A stretch of DNA of 64,000 nucleotides, taken from positions 124,001 to 188,000 of the forward strand of contig JAJJXM010000018.1 in the NCBI GenBank assembly GCA_024516155.1. Direction: 5' to 3'. Shown here piece by piece: positions 47,704 to 60,139 of this stretch. Every line of letters starts with the position of its first letter. Position 1 is the stretch's first letter. The stretch comes from Pyronema omphalodes (Eukaryota > Ascomycota > Pezizomycetes > Pezizales > Pyronemataceae). Under the pieces are notes generated by a model that was not told where the DNA came from, ran no database searches, and saw only the letters and a list, made by a program, of their open reading frames with translations. A program made the translations under genes and the position numbers.

Positions 47704-49520
47704 ATGGCGGACCATCCATCGATTTCCCCCCCTCAAAGCTCGGGAGCGTCTTCACCTTCAGCATCATTAGTGCTCCCACCTTCGAGCTCCCACTCAGTTC
47801 TGGAAAACGTCCACAGCTCTCCCACTCCCGTTCCCAATGCCGCGGCTGTAAATACCTTACAACCCCGCATCGTGTACTTGAAAGACCATGTAACACAAGC
47901 GACTATATATCCGATTGCTTCGTCGAACCACATCGCTGCTGGAGCTATCAACGTACTCCACAATGAATTTAATGCAGAGATTTTGAGGGGGAATACATAC
48001 CCCATGGAGGAGCAAATGGACCGCGATACTTTCGTTAAATACTGGTTCGGAACTTTCGCTGCTGTCATGATCATCGGGAGACCGGAGGACCATGGGGATT
48101 TGACCCTGGAGAGAGACTGGAGTTCGATCATTTTGGGAACTTTCTACGTGAAATCCAACTACCCAGGTATATATTACGGAGCTGCGGAGACGAGGTGACA
48201 TGAGATGTAGCTGACTTGGTTCAGGACGCAGTGGACACGTCGCCAACGGAGGTTTTTTGACTACCTTTGCAGCCCGCTCCAAGGGTTGCGGTCGTCTTAT
48301 GGGAGAAGCATACATTGATTATGCTCATAAGCTCGTAGGTATCCCCACATGTGTTGCTGCAACGGCTATTGACACTCTGACAGGGCTATGTCTACTCTGT
48401 ATTCAACCTCGTTTATGAAAGTAATACAGCTTCTTGCAAGATCTGGGATTCCCTGGGTTTTAAAAGACTTACTACAATTCCTGGTGCGGGACGCCTCGAA
48501 AACGGTGGAGGTACGCTTACAGATGCTATCGTCTATGGCCGCGAACTTAAAGAAGACGACGATTGGGTTTCCGACCTGCGTTTCGACAAGATTAAGTTTT
48601 ACCTTGAGAAGGGAAAATACCCTCCCAACTCCGACCGCTCTGAGAAGTCCCGTTTACGTTCCGCTGCCACTCACTACCGGATTGTAGATGGCTCTCTTAT
48701 GTTGAAAGACAAGGAGGTTATTAGCGACACCCAGCGACAGTACGAGATTGCAAAGGAAATCCACTCCCAATCTCATGGAGGTATCAATAAGACCACCGCA
48801 CAAATTGCCGAAAAGTACCACTGGGTCCGCATTAAGGAGACAGTCTCGGCTGTTATTAAAAACTGCGTCGACTGCAAGGAACACGGAAAAGTTTCCGGTG
48901 GAAAAGATGGACGGAAAGCCAGCCCCCGCAAACGCAAATCAGTCACACCTCCTCAGCAGGTTGCTCAACAGCTTCTTCTTGAACAGCAGACCGCTTTACA
49001 GAATGCACATGTCATTCAACAGCACCAAGCCATGAACATGTCGGTCCACTCGATGTCAATGGCCCCTCAGCACACTCCAATGATGACTACCTCCTTACCC
49101 GCCGATCCCACTCGTTTAGTCCAACGGATGAATATCCCCGTCGACCCTCAAATGATGGACGGTGTCGAACACCACGACACCTCTGGATTCTCGGGTCATC
49201 AGCAAATGCAATTTGTCCAACATCTTCAGGACATGCAACCACAGCTTGCACAGCTTCCCCAACAATCATATCCCGCACCAGTTGCGCATATGCATACCTC
49301 ACACCAGATGGATCATGGCCTGGGGGTAGGATTGGGCGATAATACATTGACCCAGCAGGATCAAGTTGCCATTGAAATTTCTAGGGCAGCTCTAAATCAA
49401 GGCGCTGTTTCATTGGTTGGTGTTAGCGACGATGTCATCTCCAAGGATAGACAACTTCTGGAGACACTTCAGGCGGAGTTGAAGAGAGAAGAGAGGTATG
49501 GAGAGGAGGACGCTACTTAG
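47704..49520 (+). CDS. SPT10: SPT10-type protein: GNAT acetyltransferase plus HHCC zinc finger, 569 aa
   Basis: In budding yeast Spt10 binds paired elements in histone gene promoters and activates them; it joins a GNAT fold to a zinc finger like that of retroviral integrases. Exons: 47704-48166, 48225-48334, 48384-49520; introns of 58 and 49 nt. The product has a Ser/Pro-rich N-terminus (~50 residues), then LQPRIVYLKDHVTQATIYPIAS, MEEQMDRDTFVKYWFGTFAAVMI, GTFYVKSNYPGRSGHVANGGF, GCGRLMGEAYIDYAHKLGY (the acetyl-CoA loop region), VFNLVYESNTASCKIWDSLGFKR. The zinc finger has H318, H322, C352 and C355 (HSQSH...NCVDC). The C-terminal ~200 residues are Gln/His/Met-rich, as in a transcription factor, and end in an acidic segment. 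Start ATG at 47704 follows a C-rich leader. Confidence 0.92.
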
Positions 49521-50220
49521 TTCCTAGCTTCTCCTGGTTCCGTTTATTCGATTCCACATACCAACGGCGGATCTGAAGAGAGGAGTGTAAGTAGCGCTAG
49601 TTACACATTCCCACACGCCGAATATTGTTATTGGGAAAGATGCAGACCGGAGATAGAAAGAAATTCAGGGAATCAAGAGGTTACTTGGCTTGGATAGGTA
49701 TATTTCTGTGGGAGGAATGTGGAACATTCAGGATTTATACTGTTGGCTTGGTTTCATTGGCTGGTGCTACTTGTGTGATTTTGATATTTTGTGGGTTTGG
49801 AACTGGTGTTCGTTTTTTGTTTTTGTTTTTTTTTTTTTTTGCTATTTTTTTTTTATCGGTGTTATAAGTGTATCGATTCATCAGTCAGTCAGTCAGTCAG
49901 TCAGTCATGTTATTTTTTCTTTTCTTTTCTTTTTTTTTGAAACTTTGTGGAACTGGGGCTCGGGAGCCTCGATATTAGGTGTGGGAATGGGATGGGATTG
50001 GAAATGGGAATAGGGAATATCTTTTTTTTTGTTGTTGTTGTTTCTGGCGCTCGACTTGTTGTTTGTTAATAAGGGTTCTTCAATTATGGGATTTGGCTTT
50101 CTGTTTTCTTTTTTCTTTTTTTTCTCCTCTCTCTCTCTCTCATGCAGGAAATAAATATGGTATTGAATCTGGCTTCGTTATGTGGAGCTGGGCTGGACTG
50201 GGCTGGGATGGGATTTTTTT

Positions 50221-50312
50221 GGTTGGTTGGTTGGTTGGTTGGTTGGTTGGTTGGTTGGTTGGTTGGTTGGTTGGTTGGTTGGTTGGTTGGTTGGTTGGTT
50301 GGTTGGTTGGTT
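50221..50312. repeat. (GGTT)23 microsatellite
   Basis: 23 perfect GGTT units preceded by a T run. It opens Leu/Val/Gly/Trp frames that are artefacts. Confidence 0.95.
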
Positions 50313-52121
50313 ATGTTCGTAGTACAGTGTAAAAAGCGTTGGAAAGTGTGTTTGGTTTATCTTATCTCATGTCTTATCAGTCGGTGTAACTGTAAACTGT
50401 TGGAATTCTTCAATTCTTCAATTCTTAAATCCTCAAGTCCTCAAGTCCTTAAATCCTCCAATCCTCAAGTCCTCAAGTCCTTAACTTTTAATTTTTCCTT
50501 TTTAGTCAATCCACCTTTGGTCTGGAATCTAGATTCTGTTAAGTGCTGTTAAATTTCATCCCAAAATCTTGACAAAGTCTTAGATTTGGATAATGGAAAA
50601 AGAAAAGAAAATTAGACCCGGTATACTAGTTAGAGTTCATCACTTATCAGAGTTTTTGAATTATCAGAGGATATTGGGTTCAGGATTTAGGATATGGTGT
50701 ATTGGGTATGGTGTATGCTGTATGGTGTATTACTTGCTCATCCATCAAATTCCTTATTTCCTTATTTCCTTCCTTCTTTCCTTCCTGGTACTGAGTACCC
50801 ACGAACTGGAGGACTTCCTATCACTATTCGGGATGAATAGAACCCCAACTTTACCTATGCGATAGCATATTAGCAATAGAAAATCTGAACTAGACCCCCT
50901 ATATATGGGAAGTCCTCTACTGTGATTCAACAGTAGCAGTGGTAGTGGTAGTAGCAGTAGCAGTAGAATTAGCAGTGGAAGTGGCATACTCTCGCTCTAA
51001 TATTTATCAATTTTCAATAGATACTATCTATAGCTTTGCCATTCTTTTGTTCATTCTTTGGTTCATTTGTAATAGATTGGTTCGTTTGGTTGGTAACTTT
51101 GGTTGGTTAGCTAGCTAGCTAGCTAGCTATGTCTCGATCTTTAGGTCTATCTTTAGGTCTATCTTTATGCCTATCTTTATACCTATGGATGAATCATGAC
51201 TATAAGATACGTAATACGTTTAGTTTTTTTTACAACTTTCTTGAAAAGATGAGAAGATGGATTACTGTTTTCTTTTGGAAAAAAAGTAGACTGGAAAGTG
51301 GGAAGGAAATTGGAAAGTGGAAAGTGGGAAGGGGGGGTTTGATTTTGATTTTGGGTTGGGCTGGGTTGGGTTGGGTTGGTTTTAGGGGGTGGTGTTTTTG
51401 GTTTGGTTTGGTTTGGTTTGGTTTGGGTTGGTTTATGATGACTGGGTGATGACTGGGTGATGACTGTTGGATGACCGTGGGGTGATGACTACGTTACACA
51501 TCACTGGAATTGTCATGGGTTTATTATGTCTGTCATTTCTAGTACCTATACATGTAGAATACTTTTTTCGTAAGTACCGCGTAGGACTTAGCCAACTTAT
51601 TGTATGTACAACGGGGAGATAGAGCTGGTTTTATCTTGTGTATAGCTTTAAATCTATTGAATTTCGAAGTTTGAATGTTGGATGTTGAATATGAGGTGTT
51701 TCTTATGGATGGTGTTTTGAGATACATGTCTATGTTGGTATTGTCAGGAGTTATTATGAACTACGTTAGAAACTAAGCCGTCAAGATCACTTTGTCTTGG
51801 TCTTGGTTTTGGTCTTATTCACGTATGTACATATCTCCATAAATATCCATGAACATCAATAAACATCTGTACTTTACAATTCTAGACGCCAGATGTGGTC
51901 TCTATAGACGCGCGGAATGGCTATGTATAAGCGCCAAATGTGTATTACATGCCAGCTAGCTAGCCTAATCAAGCTTCCCAGAGCTTCTTTTCAAGGCTAT
52001 GTATAATGGCACGTGCTATGCTATGCTATACTAAGCTATGCTAAGGGATATAGTATTATCGATGGCGGCTTTACGAAGCGTGAGGCGTGAGCATAGATAT
52101 GGAGATATATATAATCCTGCT

Positions 52122-52171
52122 CACCGGGGGGTTCCCCTTGGCGGCACTCGTTCCTCGTACCACCCCCGGTG
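52122..52171. repeat. inverted repeat with 9-bp arms
   Basis: CACCGGGGG at 52122-52130 faces CCCCCGGTG at 52163-52171 with a 32-nt loop. It could fold into a hairpin in RNA or be a relic of a small inverted-repeat element. Confidence 0.5.
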
Positions 52172-53000
52172 GGCATGAGTATGTGTATATTTATAGATTT
52201 ATGGCTCTGCGGCATGCAGCGCAGGAAGCGTGATTTAGCTTTTCCGAAGCTGAATGATGGCCGTATGGAAGTAATATTGTTTTCTTTTGCGGGAGTTGGA
52301 TATCATTGTGGATGTATATAAGATTCGCTGTAACGGTATTTGTATCTGTATTGTACCTGTACCTGTCTGCAAACTGCAAGCGCCACTACGCCAGCCCTCG
52401 TATTGCACTTACTTTACTTTACATCATCCTGGTTATCTTCGTGACGACGGCACGGGATATAATAGGCATAAGGCTTAATTGACTGCTGTCACACCTGCAC
52501 CTCCCCCTCCCCACCACCACCCGCGTTTTCTGACATGAACTATTGAGACACCGTCAAATACTCCTTCTCCTCCTGCTACTCCTTCCACAGTCACTCCTGA
52601 AACTTCTCCTACTCCTACTAATCACCCCGTTCTATCGCTTCAACGACTTTACTTGTTACCAACCAAATCGAAATCGAACTTTGTCAGACGTTGTAGGAAG
52701 TTGTTAAGCTACTACTGTACTATTCGCTATCACAGCTACATATCACCAGCTCGGCCGGCCATTCGCGTATCCCCAGATTCCCGACCTAGCTAGGACTAGA
52801 ACTAGGGAAGATCCGCTCCCCTCGCTTCCGTTCAGCATTCGCGTCACCTACGTGTGATCGATATCAGCAGCGACTCTCCCTCCAGCATCCAGCTTAGCAC
52901 GATACACACAATACACGCTCCTCTCAACCGGTACACCTACCCAACCCGCCTAACCGGTACACACGAAACACCGATAGGATCCTCCTCTTCATTCATAACG

Positions 53001-54492
53001 ATGTCTTCAGCCACCACAGTCCCATTACCAGCAACATCAGCGACGACGCCTAAGCCGCAAGTCCAACCATGTCGCTATAAAACAGGGAAAACACTGGGTT
53101 CTGGATCTTATAGTACAGTCCGGGAGTGTGTACATATCGATACTGGAAGGTATTATGCTGCGAAGGTTATTAACAAACGGCTTATGGCTGGGAGGGAACA
53201 TATGGTAGGTTGTTTACATAGAAGGGTGGGAGAAGGGAAGGAGGCGGATGGAAGTGGCTACAGAGTGTGGGGGGAGGAGAATGGTAGACTTTGTCCGACT
53301 TTGTCAACGTCTCAGCTTCATGAGGCCCGCAGCTTCACCAGCGTAAAGCTTGCGGACCTCTTGTGACTGAGCCGGGCTGGCAAATTTGGGAGGGGAGGGG
53401 AGAGGGGTGGTTGGAAGGCCTTCCTCGAGCTCCGGGTACATTACACTCACATCGAGACATAGCTAATGGGTAATACAGGTTCGGAATGAAATCGCAGTTT
53501 TGAAACGAGTCTCGATGGGGCACCAGAATATTCTTACATTGGTGGACTACTTTGAAACTATGAATAACCGTAAGATTTCCGTTCTCCTACATGCTTCTTA
53601 CCCTCTGCTCCGAAACCTCCTAGCTGACATCTTACCCCAGTATACCTTGTTACCGACCTCGCCATGGGCGGCGAACTCTTCGATCGAATCTGCCGAAAAG
53701 GCAGCTATTACGAAAGTGACACCAGTGACCTTATCCGCGCCACCCTATCCGCTGTCGCATACCTACACGATAACGGGATTGTACACCGAGACCTAAAGCC
53801 TGAGAACTTATTGTTCAGAACTCCGGAAGATAACGCGGAGTTACTTATTGCAGACTTTGGGTTGAGTAGAATTATTGATGAGGAGCAGTTTCACGTGCTT
53901 ACCACTACTTGTGGTACACCAGGTTATATGGCTCCGGAAATCTTTAAGAAAACTGGACATGGAAAGCCAGTGTATGTTGCATGGCCTATTATTATGACGA
54001 ATTTGTGGCTAACTTTACAATAGTGATATTTGGGCAGTCGGTGTAATAACTTACTTCCTTTTATGCGGATGCACACCCTTCGACCGTGACAGCAACATGG
54101 AAGAAATGCAAGCAATCTTAAACGCAGACTATAAATTTGATCCAGATTATTGGTCCAACGTTTCTGATACCGCAAAGGATTTTATTCGTTGTTGTTTGAC
54201 TGTTGACCCGGAAAAACGCCTTACGGCTCATCAAGCTCTTGCGCATCCGTTCTTGGCCGAAAATCATAGGGGACTTAAGGAGGACCTGTTGCCGACTGTC
54301 AAGAAGAACTTTAATGCTAAAAGAAATTTGATTGCTGCTATTGATGCGGTTAGAGCGGTTAGAAAGTTGAGAGCCGGAGGTACTATGGATGGTGCTCTGT
54401 CTATTAGTCCGGAAACTCAGAAGGAGAAGGATGAGAAGTCTACTAGTGTCGGCTTGTGGAAGAAACCGGCCGGTGGATTGATGAGACCGTAA
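53001..54492 (+). CDS. Ca2+/calmodulin-dependent protein kinase (CaMK1 type), 364 aa
   Basis: A Ser/Thr kinase of the fungal CMK family that is activated by Ca2+/calmodulin. Exons: 53001-53204, 53479-53569, 53641-53971, 54024-54492; introns of 274, 71 and 52 nt. Kinase landmarks: Gly loop GSGSYSTV (33-40), ATP-binding Lys55 in YYAAKV, catalytic HRD 147-149 (IVHRDLKPENLLF), DFG 170-172, activation loop TTTCGTPGYMAPE, and DIWAVGVITYFLLCGCTPFDR restored across the last intron. The region after the kinase core (HPFLAENHRGLKEDLL, NFNAKRNLIAAIDAVRAVRKLR) has the basic amphipathic helix expected for the autoinhibitory and calmodulin-binding segment. The first intron is long for this window. ATG 53001 was preferred over the in-frame-independent ATG-less leader upstream because the peptide before it has no kinase similarity. 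Confidence 0.95.
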
Positions 54493-55800
54493 ATGCGGGC
54501 GTTGGCGTTGGCGTTGGAGTTGATAGTTGGAGTTGGAGTTCGGAGTCAGCGGACAAGGAGGCGTTGGGGAGCGGAGTCAATCAGAGCTGTGGAGTCGGAG
54601 TCGTGGCCAGAGTCGAGCACGCAGTGTACTTATTACGGGACGGAGTTCTTTTTTTGTTTCCCCACTGGTTTCTGCTTACGTCATTCCTCATTCTTCATTC
54701 TTCTCGTCTTGGTATTCATGTACTCATGTATTCATGTTTGTGGTGTTTTTTTCTTTTCTTTTCTTTATTCACTTGCACTGATCCCCTGGTATCCTTGTAT
54801 TCTTGTATTCTTGTACCCAGGGTGTATTCCTTCTTCTCCTTCTTCTTCTTCTTCTTGTTCGGTCTGGAGCGTTTATCTTTCGTCTTTTTTGTTGTTTCTT
54901 TCTTTCTTCCCTTTCTTGTCCTTTTTTGTCTCGTCTTTTTTTGAAGGTCTTTTTTATAAAGGTCACGTGTGTTATATATCGTATGTCGTATATCGTTTGG
55001 TTAAGGTGAATATTTTACTTGGTTACCGCGGTTACTGATGTTTCGACTTGCGACTTGCGACTTTTGATTTGTGGTGTGTTGTCTGTTGTCTGTTGCGTGT
55101 GGAGTGTTAAGGGTTAAGTATTTCTGATATGGCGGTGAGTTAGTGGGTCAGTGAGGGTTTTGGTAACGGATGCTTTGAGGGGAGATGGTAGGGGCAGGTT
55201 GGGGTAGGTTGGAAGCGGCGGCGGGAGAGAGAGGGATGGTTTTGGGACTTGGAGCTTGGAGTTGAGGTATTAGCGGAGAGTGAGTAAGTTAGAAAACAGA
55301 AAGTAGAAAGTAGGAAGTAGGAAATAGAAATATATATTGTAACAAATACGTACCTTTAAGATTTTCCTGAGTATTTTCCAGAGATCCCCAACATCAGCCT
55401 TCGATACATATTCCATATTCCCCATTACATATTCCATACCCCAAAATTCCTATCAAACCTACTCCCGAATCCTGATAACTAATAAACGTTAACAACATCC
55501 CTGAAATATTTTATGTTGACATGTATATTGACCCAAATAATAATATCTTTTGATTTTTTATCGATAAAGTCTTTGTTGTATAAGTCTTTCTTGTATAAAG
55601 TCCTTTTTTGTTGTATAAAGACTTTGTTGTAGAAAATGATGTTCGGATTACTACATATGATATCATGTCATCATGTCATCATGTCCTCGAGAAACCCCCC
55701 CACACACACCCCACACCCCCGGGGGTTTTTTGCTTGAGTTTATCGGTATATTGGTATATTGGGATATTGGTTTATTGATGACAGTGATAGCGATGGAAGT

Positions 55801-55980
55801 GATAGCAATGATAGCAATGATAGCAATGATAGCAATGATAGCAATGATAGCAATGATAGCAATGATAGCAATGATAGCAATGATAGCAATGATAGCAATG
55901 ATAGCAATGATAGCAATGATAGCAATGATACCAATGATACCAATGATACCAATGATACCAATGATACCAATGATACCAAT
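55801..55980. repeat. 9-nt array: 14 GATAGCAAT followed by 6 GATACCAAT
   Basis: Twenty uninterrupted 9-mers. The first 14 are identical and the last 6 all share the same G-to-C change, so the variant was spread by duplication at one end. The 9-nt period keeps all six frames free of new stops, giving spurious (NDS)n, (MIA)n and (SLL)n frames. Confidence 0.97.
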
Positions 55981-57080
55981 GATAACTATAGCAGTGATAA
56001 TACTCAGCTAATACCTAAATGTAACCAACCCCTGGAAACTGTATTAAGAAAAGATATAGTATATAGACGAGGCAGAAGAAGAGGATCAAAAAAAAATGAG
56101 GAGTCAAGGAGAACCTAAAGACGAGGTAAAGACGAGGTAAAGGCGAGGTCAAGACGTGTTGAAAATGTGTTATAGACAAATTAGCGGCGATAACAAAAAA
56201 ATGTAGTGCCAAGAAAAGAAGAGAAGAGAAGAGGGAAGCAAAACCAGCACGTAGAAGAAGAAGAGAGGTAGTAGGTCCAAGAAATGATGTATCATGTATC
56301 ATGTATGCTCTTGTGCGATGTGCGATGTTCGAATCCCGGCGAGATACTGGGAGCTTCTGAAGATTCCGGAGATTCCGGGAATTTATTTAAGGATATAGCA
56401 TATGTTATTGACTTAGCCTTAAGCCTTAAGAATTGAGGTTTAGAGCGCTTGGGAAGTTGAAATCAAATAAAATTAAATCAAGTCAAAACCTATGTAGCCA
56501 ACTCTAGATCCATGACAAAAGACATCAGCTATCACTCGTTTCGATCGCCTGAGACTGTAAAGAGAAAGTTATGGTTAACAAGGTACAAGGTACAAGGTAT
56601 ATTTACCCTGGTCTCAGATTACATAGACTCTAGAATCTCCCCTATCAACCGCGAAAAAAGATATAGCCGCGAAGTTCGAACTCGGAACCGCGGGGCGTTG
56701 TTTCAGTCTTTGTCTCGGATGATGGATCTGATACGGAACCTGGTAGATGTGTGTTCTGAAACTTGCAACGATATATGGAAATGCTTCGTGATGTTGGTAC
56801 TTTTTAATTGGTGTTTTTGTCGTAGTGAGTGTTGGGAATACTCGGTACTTAGGATCTAAGATTTAAGATTTAAGGTTTAATTCTTGCGGGAAAATTGGCG
56901 GTTTTGTTTAGAAGGAAGATAATACTGGGGAACTTGCATGTGGGTATAGATATAGGCACAGGTCCAAGTTCCAAATTCTAAGTTCCAACAGAATCACGCC
57001 AGAAACCAAAAAACCAAGAATTCAGGAACCAGGGAACAAGAACCAGGGAAAAAACAAGGGAAAAAACAAGGGAAAAAACA

Positions 57081-57121
57081 ACATCCTCCACATCCTCCAC
57101 ATCCTCCACATCCTCCACATC
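57081..57121. repeat. CATCCTCCA 9-mer, about 4.5 copies
   Basis: Perfect 9-nt direct repeats just after an 'aacaagggaaaa' repeat (57045-57079). Confidence 0.85.
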
Positions 57122-57708
57122 CACCATGATTCCAACCCAGTACCCAACCGCAACATAGCATCCTATTCATAAAGCCTGTAGACCTGCAACAAACCCGGAG
57201 TAGATTCTATACATCTACGTAATCCAGACGGGGGTATGATCATCGATCATCGACCATCGACCAGATCATCGGCCATAGATTACTATACTACCCCGAGTTT
57301 TCAGGTGTCTATTACGTTACATGAGTGAGTGATTGATTGGTTAACTGTTAGACGGTTTATAATATTCTCAATATCAACGATTGATTTGTTTTGTCTACTG
57401 GGTGCTTGGATAAAAATAGATACAGGTAATACTGGGTATATATATAAATAACCCCCACCCCCTCACCATCCTCCTCCCCATCGTTTTTGTTCAGCGGGAC
57501 GCTTTCATTAGCTACAAAAACCACCAAGAAGCTTTTATACTGCAGTTATCGTTATTAAGTCGACTGGTTCGACACTACTTCAATCCATCTCAACAACCAC
57601 CAAAACCCCAATCAAAACCCCATCAACGAAATCCTCCTTTTTACCTCATCCTCATCTTCACCAGTTTATCCAAAGCCCACAACATCCGCAACACCCACAA
57701 CACCCACA

Positions 57709-57969
57709 ATGCACATCCCACTCACCACCCTCACCACACTCATAACCCTAATCACTCTAATCACCGCATCCCCAATTTCGAAGCTATCATCAAGACAAAG
57801 TATGTCCCCATCCCTTTTCCCATCCCCATCTATCCCACCCTATCAAAAAACAGAATTAAACACTAACTAATGTTCCAAAGCAAACGACTTCGGGGACGAT
57901 GGTAGACCGTCGATGTCTGGTGCCGGCGGGGATATTGTTCCTTACCAGAATGCTGGGGGTGGGCCTTAG
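57709..57969 (+). CDS. small secreted peptide precursor, 59 aa, two exons
   Basis: Exon 1 57709-57799, intron 57800-57880 (donor GTATGT, branch CTAAC in 'cactaactaatg', acceptor AAAG), exon 2 57881-57969. The product starts with MHIPL followed by a Thr/Leu/Ile repeat up to about residue 19, then TASPIS: a clear hydrophobic signal sequence with a likely cleavage after Ala20. The mature part of ~39 residues is polar and Gly/Asp/Pro-rich (NDFGDDGRPSMSGAGGDIVPYQ) with no Cys. It lacks an obvious paired-basic processing site but has a single Arg at 29 right before the mature acidic segment. A TATA-like stretch and C-rich leader precede it. No family is recognised. The splice signals and signal sequence together make chance unlikely, but expression is unproven. 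Confidence 0.6.
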
Positions 57970-59081
57970 GTGGGGGGTCTTGTGAACGGGGAGCAGGGAG
58001 GGGGGGGGGGGGGGGGTGACTGGGTAACGGGACGGGGAGGGGGGGGGGGGGGGATGGGGTGTGCAAAGTACTCGATTTCAGAGGAAGGCCACCGCGGGGG
58101 TTTTGGGGGGTTTTGGGGTTTGGGGTTTTGTTTGGTTTGTACTTTTTCTTCTTCGACTTTTTGGCGGTTTCAAGTCTGGGTTTGAGTTGTTATTTTTTTT
58201 TTTTTTTGGTGTTTTTAAAGTCGCTGGGGAGTTTTTGATGTTGGGGTTGGGGTTGGTGCTGGGGTTGATGTTAATGTTGGGGTTGATACTGGGATTGCTG
58301 TTGTATACGGGGAGGTGAGGGGGAGAGGAGGTAGTGATTTAGATGATTTGGATTTACTGCAACTTGAGCTTCGTTAACCTTGGCCTTGTTTTCACTTCTT
58401 CTGCTTCTTTCTTCTTCTCATCTTTCGCTTCTTATTCCGTTTCTTACTCTTACTATTACTCTTTTCCCCATTTCCCCAACCCTACAATCCCCAAGTCCCA
58501 ACTTCTATCTCCCCCGGCTTCTTCTATCTTTTGTCTTTTTGCCTCCAACTTCCATTCTCCAACTTCCCTCCTCCAACTTCCTTCCTCCAACCCCCCCCCC
58601 CCCCCCCCCCATCATTCCTATCGACTTCCTATCGACTTCCTTTCAAATCGATTTCCTTTCTTTTCACTTCACATCTCTTCACATCTCTTCCAAAGCACCA
58701 CCCAGTTCCTAGAACCTCTTTTGTGTCGTTACGAAGAGACGGGGTGTCTTTATTCTTTACGTTTATGGTGGCTTGTGATTTATGACATGACTTGATACTT
58801 ATGACTTTCGTTATTCTATCCTTTCATTCTTTCATTCTTTCATTCTTCTGTATTTCCTTTGTAGTCTCTGTAGTCTCTGATGGCGGGGGGCGGGGGGGGG
58901 GGGGGGGGTGGCGGAGATAGCGGAGTGTCCCCAGGAGTAGTTCCTACATACATATATCCATATCTACAACCGACGACGCTATAACAATAAATAATAAACA
59001 AAACCAGGCTAGGATGTTTCAGTTATGCGGAAGGTACGATGAAGCTATGATTCAGTTGCCGTAAATTCCTAGACTTTTGAT

Positions 59082-59251
59082 TTTGCAGGCTTTGCAGGCT
59101 TTTGATTTTGCAGGCTTTTCGGGCTTTGCAGGCTTGCAGGCTTTGCAGGCTTTGCAGGCTTTGCAGGCTTTGCAGGCTTTGCAGGCTTTGCAGGCTTTGC
59201 AGGCTTTGCAGGCTTTGCAGGCTTTGCAGGCTTTGCAGGCTTTGCAGGCTT
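59082..59251. repeat. TTTGCAGGC 9-mer array, about 18 copies
   Basis: Nearly perfect 9-nt units; the left end has variants with TTTTGATTTTGCAGGC and TTTTCGGGC. Each unit contains CAGG. Confidence 0.95.
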
Positions 59252-59274
59252 TCCAGACCTCCCCAACTTTCCAG

Positions 59275-59859
59275 TATCAACATATCAAAATATCAAAATA
59301 TCAAAATATCAAAATATCAAAATATCAAATTCAAATATCAAAATATCCAAATATCAAAATATCAAAATATCAAATATCAACAATATCGAAATATCAAAAT
59401 ATCACAATATCAAAATATCAAAATATCAAAATATCAAAATATCAAAATATCAAAATATCAAATATCAAAATATCAAAATATCAAATATCAAAATATCAAC
59501 ATATCAAAATATCAACATATCAAATAACATATCAACATATCAACATATCAAAATATCAAATATCAAACATATCAACCTATCAAAATATCAAAATATCAAA
59601 ATATCAAATATCAAAATATCAAAATATCAAAATATCAACATATCAAAATATCAAATATCAAAATATCAAAATATCAAAATATCAAAATATCAAAATATCA
59701 AATATCAAAATATCAAAATATCAAAATATCAAAATATTCAAAATATCAAAATATCAAAATATCAAAATATCAAAATATCAAAATATCAAAATATCAAAAT
59801 ATCAAAATATCAAAATATCAAAATATCAAAATATCAAAATATCAAATATCAACATATCT
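59275..59859. repeat. ATATCAAA-type heptamer/octamer array, about 585 bp
   Basis: Dozens of AAATATC and AAAATATC units, with occasional AACATATC and TTCAAATATC variants. It is the longest tandem array in the window and extremely AT-rich. Confidence 0.95.
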
Positions 59860-59987
59860 ACAACCAATACAATCTCATACAACCAATACAATCTCATATC
59901 ATACTCATATCATAACATATCATATCATAACATATTTACCCACCACCCACCTCCCACCTCCTACTTCTTACTTCTTACTATTCATAG

Positions 59988-60004
59988 CTCTAGTTCTAGT
60001 TCTA

Positions 60005-60073
<69 letters not shown>

Positions 60074-60074
60074 A

Positions 60075-60139
<65 letters not shown>

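Larger units (their letters stand above)
49521..53000. other. 3.5 kb intergenic region with microsatellites
   Basis: Includes the SPT10 3' flank, T-rich tracts near 49810-49855, (CAGT)n near 49878-49906, (GGTT)23 at 50221-50312, CTCAAGTC repeats (50420-50490), (GCTA)n near 51110-51130, a GGTTTGGTTT tract (51398-51430), and an imperfect hairpin at 52122-52171. The part from about 52500 on is CT- and CACC-rich and is probably the leader of the kinase gene. No gene is supported. Confidence 0.6.
54493..57708. other. 3.2 kb intergenic region
   Basis: 3' flank of the kinase gene, then pyrimidine-rich tracts (54640-54960), AT-rich DNA, the GATAGCAAT array (55801-55980), and a CATCCTCCA repeat (57081-57121). 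The stretch 57430-57708, with 'tatatatataaataa' followed by C-rich sequence, looks like the promoter and leader of the peptide gene at 57709. No other gene is supported. Confidence 0.6.

Noticed and set aside
50221..50312. Tandem arrays considered as CRISPR-like
   Set aside because: Direct repeats without unique spacers in a eukaryotic nuclear genome; they are plain microsatellites.
55759..56118. 119-codon (NDS)n frame and its counterparts in other frames
   Set aside because: A 9-nt repeat without stops keeps several frames open; there is no independent coding sequence around it.
56327..56337. GTTCGAATCCC, the B-box consensus of tRNA genes
   Set aside because: The flanks do not form a T-arm stem and no A box or acceptor stem is found at the right distance.
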